NCBI GenBank assembly: GCA_028336925.1
Contig: JAOKVV010000001.1
Location: 1 to 64,000, forward strand
DNA from: Vicingaceae bacterium
GTDB taxonomy: Bacteria; Bacteroidota; Bacteroidia; Flavobacteriales_E; Vicingaceae
Reading direction: 5' to 3'
DNA: 64,000 nt
Shown here: one piece after another, positions 58,553 through 64,000 of the stretch
Position numbering within the stretch: position 1 is the stretch's first letter
How the letters are laid out: the number at the start of each line of letters is the position of its first letter
Program-made: the position numbers and the translations under genes
Notes under the pieces: model-generated
The model's input: the letters and a program-made list of their open reading frames with translations, nothing else
The model's database searches: none
Told to the model about the DNA's origin: nothing

Positions 58553-60100
58553 TTATAAGTCAAACTTAATACCTTGCGCTAATGGCAGGTCATTACCATA
58601 ATTAATGGTATTGGTTTGTCTTCTCATGTAAGCTTTCCAAGCATCAGAACCTGATTCTCTTCCACCACCGGTTTCTTTCTCTCCACCAAATGCACCGCCA
58701 ATTTCAGCACCTGAAGTACCAATATTTACGTTAGCTATTCCGCAATCTGAACCTTGTGTAGATAAGAATAACTCCATTTCACGCATGCTTGAAGTCATTA
58801 TAGCAGATGATAGTCCCTGAACTACGCCATTTTGAAGAGCAATAGCTTCATCAAGCGTACTGTATTTCATGATGTATAATATTGGTGCAAATGTTTCATG
58901 CTGAACAATTTCCCAAGAGTTATCAGCTTCAGCAATTGAAGGTTTTACATAACAACCTGACTCATATCCTTCGCCTTCATAAACTCCGCCTTCAACAATC
59001 ACATTGCCACCGCTAGCTTTCACCTTTTCAATTGCAGCTAAGTACGCATTTACAGAATCAGTATCAATTAATGGACCTACGTGATTATTTTCATCCAATG
59101 GATTACCAATTCTCAATTGCTTGTAAGCATTTACTAATTTCTCTTTTACCGTATCATATAGGCTTTCGTGGATAATTAATCTTCTTGTTGAAGTACATCT
59201 TTGTCCACAAGTACCTACAGCACCAAATACCATTGCAGGAATACACATTTCTAAATCTGCTGATTCAGTTATAATAATTGCATTGTTTCCTCCTAACTCT
59301 AATAATGATTTACCTAAACGTTTTGCTACCGTTTCTGCAACTATTTTACCCATTCTGATAGAACCTGTAGCAGAAACTAAAGCTACTCGCTTATCATTGG
59401 TCATTATTTCTCCAATTTTATAATCACCTGTAATTAAACAGCTAATTCCTTCTGGTAAGTTGTTGTCTGCTAATACTTCAGCAATAATATTTTGACAAGC
59501 TACACTACAAAGAGGTGTTTTTTCAGATCCTTTCCAAACACAAACATCTCCTGAAACCCAGGCCAAAGCTGTATTCCATGCCCAAACTGCTACAGGGAAA
59601 TTAAATGCAGAAATAATTCCAACAATTCCTAAAGGATGATACTGCTCATACATTCTGTGATTTGGTCGCTCTGAGTGCATTGTTAGACCGTGAAGTTGAC
59701 GAGAAAGACCTACTGCAAATTCGCAGATATCGATCATTTCTTGAACCTCGCCCAATCCTTCTTGGTATGATTTTCCCATTTCGTAGGACACCAACTTACC
59801 TAAAGCTTCTTTTTTCTCTCTTAATTTATCCCCAAATTGGCGAACCATGTCACCTCTTTTTGGTGCAGGAACAGTTCTCCAACTCTTGAAGGCAGCTTCA
59901 GCCTTAGCAATTACCTCTTGGTATTCTTTTTCGGTTGTAACACCCACTTTACCTATTTCAGCGCCATCTACAGGTGAAAAAGAGGCAATTGGATCTAAGT
60001 CATTTGACATCCACTTACTTCCTGTAGATGTTCCACTATTTAGGGCTTTTAAGCCAAGTTCTTTAAGTTCTTTTGTAATATCGATTACAGTATGAGCCAT
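58553..60100 (-). CDS. Aldehyde dehydrogenase, ALDH7/AmaB-like (L-piperidine-6-carboxylate / alpha-aminoadipic semialdehyde dehydrogenase)
   Basis: 'LGIVGIISAFNFPVAVWAWNTALAWVSGDVCVWKGSEKTPL', 'LELGGNNAIII', 'GQRCTSTRRLIIHESLYD'. Confidence 0.9.
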   Translation of the reverse strand: MAHTVIDITKELKELGLKALNSGTSTGSKWMSNDLDPIASFSPVDGAEIGKVGVTTEKEYQEVIAKAEAAFKSWRTVPAPKRGDMVRQFGDKLREKKEALGKLVSYEMGKSYQEGLGEVQEMIDICEFAVGLSRQLHGLTMHSERPNHRMYEQYHPLGIVGIISAFNFPVAVWAWNTALAWVSGDVCVWKGSEKTPLCSVACQNIIAEVLADNNLPEGISCLITGDYKIGEIMTNDKRVALVSATGSIRMGKIVAETVAKRLGKSLLELGGNNAIIITESADLEMCIPAMVFGAVGTCGQRCTSTRRLIIHESLYDTVKEKLVNAYKQLRIGNPLDENNHVGPLIDTDSVNAYLAAIEKVKASGGNVIVEGGVYEGEGYESGCYVKPSIAEADNSWEIVQHETFAPILYIMKYSTLDEAIALQNGVVQGLSSAIMTSSMREMELFLSTQGSDCGIANVNIGTSGAEIGGAFGGEKETGGGRESGSDAWKAYMRRQTNTINYGNDLPLAQGIKFDL

Positions 60101-60184
60101 AATATATTTTTAATGTAAGTATTCAATTTCCACAAAGGTAGGATTTCAAGAGGTGGTATAAAAGCAAATTTATGGCAAATAAAA

Positions 60185-60214
60185 ATCCCCTCAAAAAATG
60201 AATTTTGAGGGGAT
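60185..60214 (-). terminator. Rho-independent terminator of DUF3078 gene
   Basis: ATCCCCTCAAAA ... TTTTGAGGGGAT. Confidence 0.75.
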
Positions 60215-60230
60215 AAAGATGTTGATATTA

Positions 60231-61142
60231 TTAGAATTTATAAGCTAGTCCAACGCTTAAAACTTGTTTGAATTGAGTTCTTGGTCCTACTTTGTCTACT
60301 GTGCCATCATTATTACTATCAATTTCGATATCAATGTCATCATCATAAATAACTGTTGCAGATACATTTGCAGTAATAAATTTATTTACTTTCATGGATA
60401 GAATTGTTTCCCAGTTTACATCAATGTTTTGTGGATTATTAGCATAGTTAGAAAACAGATCTATTCTTGATTGTAAATTCACATTTTCTAAAATATTTTG
60501 CTTGTATTGTAACCTTGCAAACCCTCCAATTTCTGTCCGCAATACTTCATTTTTTTCTACACCAAATGCACCTATTGCATTTAATGAATCATCAATAACA
60601 ATGGTAAACTTCGCTGTAACAGGAGATAAATAAGCAGAGAATATTTTGTTAGGCTTATAATCCATACCAATAGAAGTTAAAACGTATGCTGGAGCTAAGA
60701 AGTCTGATATCCTAGTAATTTCAGCTGGCGAATTATAACCTGGCGCAAACTGTGATTTAAAGTTCACTAATCCGGTATAGTACCACTTTTCTGATGCTTG
60801 ACGTCCATATTTTGAGGTAAAGTCAATTTTGTCATCACTTTTTATGAAGTCAGCTGTTCCTTGTTGTACAATACCGTAACCCAAGTCTAAGCTGTTTTCC
60901 CAAGTATGAATTCCCTTTTTGTAGTTGGCAAAAAGGTTTACAAATCCATTTAAGGCTGCTGAACTTTGTCCACCACCGGCCCAGTTGCTCAATGCTACTT
61001 GTGATAAATTAAAGGAAGCTAGTCCTCCTTTTGTCCAATTATTGTCTTCTTTTACCTCAGGAGTTGTTTGTCCAAAAACGGATGCGCTAAAAGTAGTTGT
61101 TACTATTGCAGCTACTGCCACTGTTGCTTTAATACTTTTCAT
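60231..61142 (-). CDS. DUF3078 family outer membrane protein
   Basis: 'WTKGGLASFNLSQVALSNWAGGGQSSAALNGFVNLFANYKKGIHTWENSLDLGYGIV'. Confidence 0.9.
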   Translation of the reverse strand: MKSIKATVAVAAIVTTTFSASVFGQTTPEVKEDNNWTKGGLASFNLSQVALSNWAGGGQSSAALNGFVNLFANYKKGIHTWENSLDLGYGIVQQGTADFIKSDDKIDFTSKYGRQASEKWYYTGLVNFKSQFAPGYNSPAEITRISDFLAPAYVLTSIGMDYKPNKIFSAYLSPVTAKFTIVIDDSLNAIGAFGVEKNEVLRTEIGGFARLQYKQNILENVNLQSRIDLFSNYANNPQNIDVNWETILSMKVNKFITANVSATVIYDDDIDIEIDSNNDGTVDKVGPRTQFKQVLSVGLAYKF

Positions 61143-61331
61143 TGAAAAATGGATTGTGGTTAAAATTTGGTTAGTGTTAAAAAAAATTAAATGTATTTCA
61201 GTGTGCGAAATAAACCAATTTAACGTTAAATCAATCTTTAAATTCGCTGAATTGATAAAATTCGCTTATAAGAAGTTGGTTTGGACAATTTTCTGGCCCA
61301 AACTTAATTGAAACCTTTCTGTTTAATAACA

Positions 61332-62594
61332 ATGAATAAACTTGTCCTGATTCCAATAATTGCTTTACTATTTTTACTTATTGATTGGTATGTTTTTCAG
61401 GGGATAAAATTTCTGATTCATTCTTTTTCTGCACCCACACAGCGATTTTTAAAATATACCTATTGGTGTATAACTATTCTAACGCTCATCGCATTTTTAA
61501 TCTATCACTTTGTAAATGTGGATGCATACTCTAAGTCTGCGCGTATGTTTTTACTGGTAGGGGTATTTATCAATTATATAGCTAAGCTCTTTTTTGTTGT
61601 TTTTCTTTTAATTGATGATTTTGTGCGATTAATCCGTTACATAGCAAGTCTTTTTTCATCAGAAACGACTATTTCCGAAGGTATATCAGATCATAGTAGC
61701 AAGATATCTCGTTCTGACTTTTTAGTAAAAACGGCCGCTGTTGCAGCTGTAGTGCCGCTAGTTGGTATGTCATGGGGCATAATTTCTGGTGCTCATGATT
61801 ATAGAGTTAGAAGAATTAAGTTACCATTAGCGAATCTACCAAAGGCTTTTCATGGAATGAAAATAGTACAGGTTTCTGACATTCATTCTGGTAGTTTTTG
61901 GAATAAAACAGCTGTGATGGGAGGTGTAGAAATGTTGATGAATGAAAAACCTGATATGGTTTTCTTCACAGGCGATATTGTGAACAATAGAGCAGAAGAA
62001 ATGGCTGATTGGATTTCTGTTTTTTCCAAAGTAAAAGCACCACATGGAGTTTATTCTGTCTTTGGGAACCATGATTATGGAGATTATGTAGCATGGGATT
62101 CTCCACAGCAAAAGGCAAAGAATTTAATTGATTTAGCCGCTATGCAAAAAGCTATGGGTTGGAAGTTGCTAATGAATGAAAATAAGATTATTGAAGTAAA
62201 CGGGGAGCAAATTGCGGTAGTTGGTATAGAAAATTGGGGAGCAAAAGCACGCTTTCCAAAGTATGGTAAACTTTCAGAGGCTATAAAAGGAACAGAAAAT
62301 ATAGCAATCAAACTACTATTATCTCATGATCCAAGCCATTGGCAAGCTGAGGTGCTTCCGCTATTCCCTGATATATCTGCTATGTTCTCAGGACATACAC
62401 ATGGCATGCAGTTTGGTGTAGATATTCCTGGTATAAAATGGAGTCCTGTACAATATGTTTATGATGAATGGGCAGGATTGTATCAACAAAAAGGACAATA
62501 TTTGTACGTCAATAGAGGTTTTGGCTATATTGGTTACCCCGGTAGAATTGGAATGCCTCCTGAAATAACGACCATAGAACTAGTAAGTGCTTGA
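61332..62594 (+). CDS. Membrane metallophosphoesterase (YkuE-like)
   Basis: 'MKIVQVSDIHSGSFWN...VFFTGDIVNN...GVYSVFGNHDYGDY...LLLSHDPSHW...MFSGHTHGMQFGVDIPG'; internal ATG start preferred to TTG at 61308. Confidence 0.9.
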   Translation: MNKLVLIPIIALLFLLIDWYVFQGIKFLIHSFSAPTQRFLKYTYWCITILTLIAFLIYHFVNVDAYSKSARMFLLVGVFINYIAKLFFVVFLLIDDFVRLIRYIASLFSSETTISEGISDHSSKISRSDFLVKTAAVAAVVPLVGMSWGIISGAHDYRVRRIKLPLANLPKAFHGMKIVQVSDIHSGSFWNKTAVMGGVEMLMNEKPDMVFFTGDIVNNRAEEMADWISVFSKVKAPHGVYSVFGNHDYGDYVAWDSPQQKAKNLIDLAAMQKAMGWKLLMNENKIIEVNGEQIAVVGIENWGAKARFPKYGKLSEAIKGTENIAIKLLLSHDPSHWQAEVLPLFPDISAMFSGHTHGMQFGVDIPGIKWSPVQYVYDEWAGLYQQKGQYLYVNRGFGYIGYPGRIGMPPEITTIELVSA

Positions 62595-62598
62595 ATAA

Positions 62599-63045
62599 AT
62601 GAAACAATTTCTTAAAAGTTTATCTATAATTACCTTTCTTGCACTGGTCATGACTTCACTTACCTCAAATAAGGTTAGTAATCTGACTATTCGTATTGAA
62701 AATATTCAACAGCAAGACGGAACTATTAGTATTATTATTTTCAAAAGTGATGATGGTTGGCTCAACGAGTACAAAAAAGCTTATTTTGCTAAAGGGACAC
62801 CCGCAAACTCCTCCGTTGTAGTTCAGCAAATTAAAGGCATACCCTATGGCACTTATGCTGTAGCTGTTCTCCACGATATAAATGATAATAAAATTGCTGA
62901 TAAATCGATAATAGGGATTCCTCAGGAACCATTCGGTTTTTCAAATTATCCAAAAATTACTTTCGGGGTTCCAGATTTTAAGGATGTTTCATTTCAAGTA
63001 AATGCTCCCAATCAAGAAATTGTTATCAAAATGATGGAGATTTAA
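62599..63045 (+). CDS. DUF2141 family protein
   Basis: 'LTIRIENIQQQDGTISIIIFKSDDGWLNEYKKAYFAK...IPYGTYAVAVLHDINDNKIADKSIIGIPQEPFGFSNYPK'. Confidence 0.9.
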   Translation: MKQFLKSLSIITFLALVMTSLTSNKVSNLTIRIENIQQQDGTISIIIFKSDDGWLNEYKKAYFAKGTPANSSVVVQQIKGIPYGTYAVAVLHDINDNKIADKSIIGIPQEPFGFSNYPKITFGVPDFKDVSFQVNAPNQEIVIKMMEI

Positions 63046-64000
63046 AAACGCGCTATTTTTTTGCTCCATTCTAATTTACCTTCATGGTTATAAATTAGAA
63101 CTTCCATTACTCTTTTCTCCAAACTTCCTGAAAACTCTAATATCGCAAAGTTATTAGCAGCAGTGTGTGTGCCTTCTACTCTTAATGTATTCGGTTCATC
63201 TATGGTGTTATAATACTTAGCCGTAAGTGGTGAAACGGTTAAATCATAAACAGCTGTTGAATCTGTCATTTTTAAATAGCTCAGTTCCGTTTTATGCCGA
63301 TCACCTGTGACAAAAACTACTCCTTTGATTCCTTCTTCTTGAATTCGTTTTAGCAAAAAATCACGTTCTTCTGGGAATGTAGCATAGTTTTCATATACTG
63401 CTGCAGTATTGAGTATTTGACCACCTACTGCAACTAATTTAAAAGGTGCACTGCTGTATTTTAGCGCATCAATTAACCACTCTATTTGTGGGTTGCCCAA
63501 CATTTCTTTTGTGCCTGTAGCTCTATTGTTCGCATTTCTGTGGTATCGATTGTCCAATAGGAAAAAGTCAACATCGTTATATTCAAAAGCTGATGTAATG
63601 CCTGGTTGACCATTCACACCAAAAAATTGGTTTCCCCAGTACGATTTGAATACTTCTAAGCTATTGGCTTTTCCTACATAACTTCCATCCGCATCATTAG
63701 GCCCAAAATCATGATCATCCCAAATGGCGTAATGGTGCGCAGCTGCCAATAGTGGCTGTAATTCTTTGGTAGCTCTATCTGCAGAGAACCGATAGTAGGT
63801 CGCTGCTTTAGAATACAAATCTGCATCTCTTAAATAGAAATTATCACCCAGCCACAGCATCATTTCAGGTTTTTTTTCTACAATTTGATTAAAAATGCCA
63901 TAATTTCTGCCGTATGGCTCGCCTGGCCTATCATATTGTTTTTCATTTAAATAGGCGCAACTTCCTAAGGCCATTTTAAACATAGGTGGATCTGTTCGGT
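63042..64000 (-). CDS. PhoD-like alkaline phosphatase D family protein, N-terminus beyond the window
   Basis: 'MALGSCAYLNE...MMLWLGDNFYLRDADLYSK...YAIWDDHDFGPND...GVVFVTGDRHKTELS'; frame stays open to the window end (..RTDPPMFKMALGSCAY). Confidence 0.88.
   Translation of the reverse strand, partial: RTDPPMFKMALGSCAYLNEKQYDRPGEPYGRNYGIFNQIVEKKPEMMLWLGDNFYLRDADLYSKAATYYRFSADRATKELQPLLAAAHHYAIWDDHDFGPNDADGSYVGKANSLEVFKSYWGNQFFGVNGQPGITSAFEYNDVDFFLLDNRYHRNANNRATGTKEMLGNPQIEWLIDALKYSSAPFKLVAVGGQILNTAAVYENYATFPEERDFLLKRIQEEGIKGVVFVTGDRHKTELSYLKMTDSTAVYDLTVSPLTAKYYNTIDEPNTLRVEGTHTAANNFAILEFSGSLEKRVMEVLIYNHEGKLEWSKKIARF

Noticed and set aside
1-64000. CRISPR arrays, prophage, restriction-modification or other defence islands
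   Set aside because: No regularly spaced repeats, phage structural genes, cas genes or R-M genes seen in either strand.

Overview
Chromosomal segment of a Bacteroidota (Flavobacteriales-like) bacterium, judged from TAnnTTTG-type -7 promoter elements, type IX secretion (T9SS) sorting domains, PorZ, DUF4175 and DUF3078. Most of the window is ordinary housekeeping sequence: uvrC, gpsA, lysS, rpiB, gatA, recO, mnmG, ybeY, gltX, folB, tRNA-Arg(TCG) and tRNA-Cys(GCA). The most system-like stretch is about 5.4-17.1 kb. It is a mostly co-oriented light-response / photoprotection cluster: a CarH-like MerR regulator with a B12-type sensor domain, an ECF sigma factor, crtI-crtB-idi, an SDR-flavin reductase-photolyase operon, an NAD(P)-binding DUF2867-type protein, DUF2892, a 48-aa DUF2256 zinc protein missing from the ORF track, a DASH-type cryptochrome and an orphan pdeM. 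It carries a recurring TTGTTNAACAA palindrome that looks like the operator. Other notable items: two parS-like sites flanking mnmG exactly; a dispersed MITE-like intergenic repeat in three copies, one next to a truncated ORF; a multi-PAS histidine kinase interrupted by a single in-frame TAA; a partial giant LamG/SprB-like adhesin on the minus strand absent from the ORF track; and three tandem TRL-like lipoproteins. All calls come from reading sequence and translations by eye; no searches were run.
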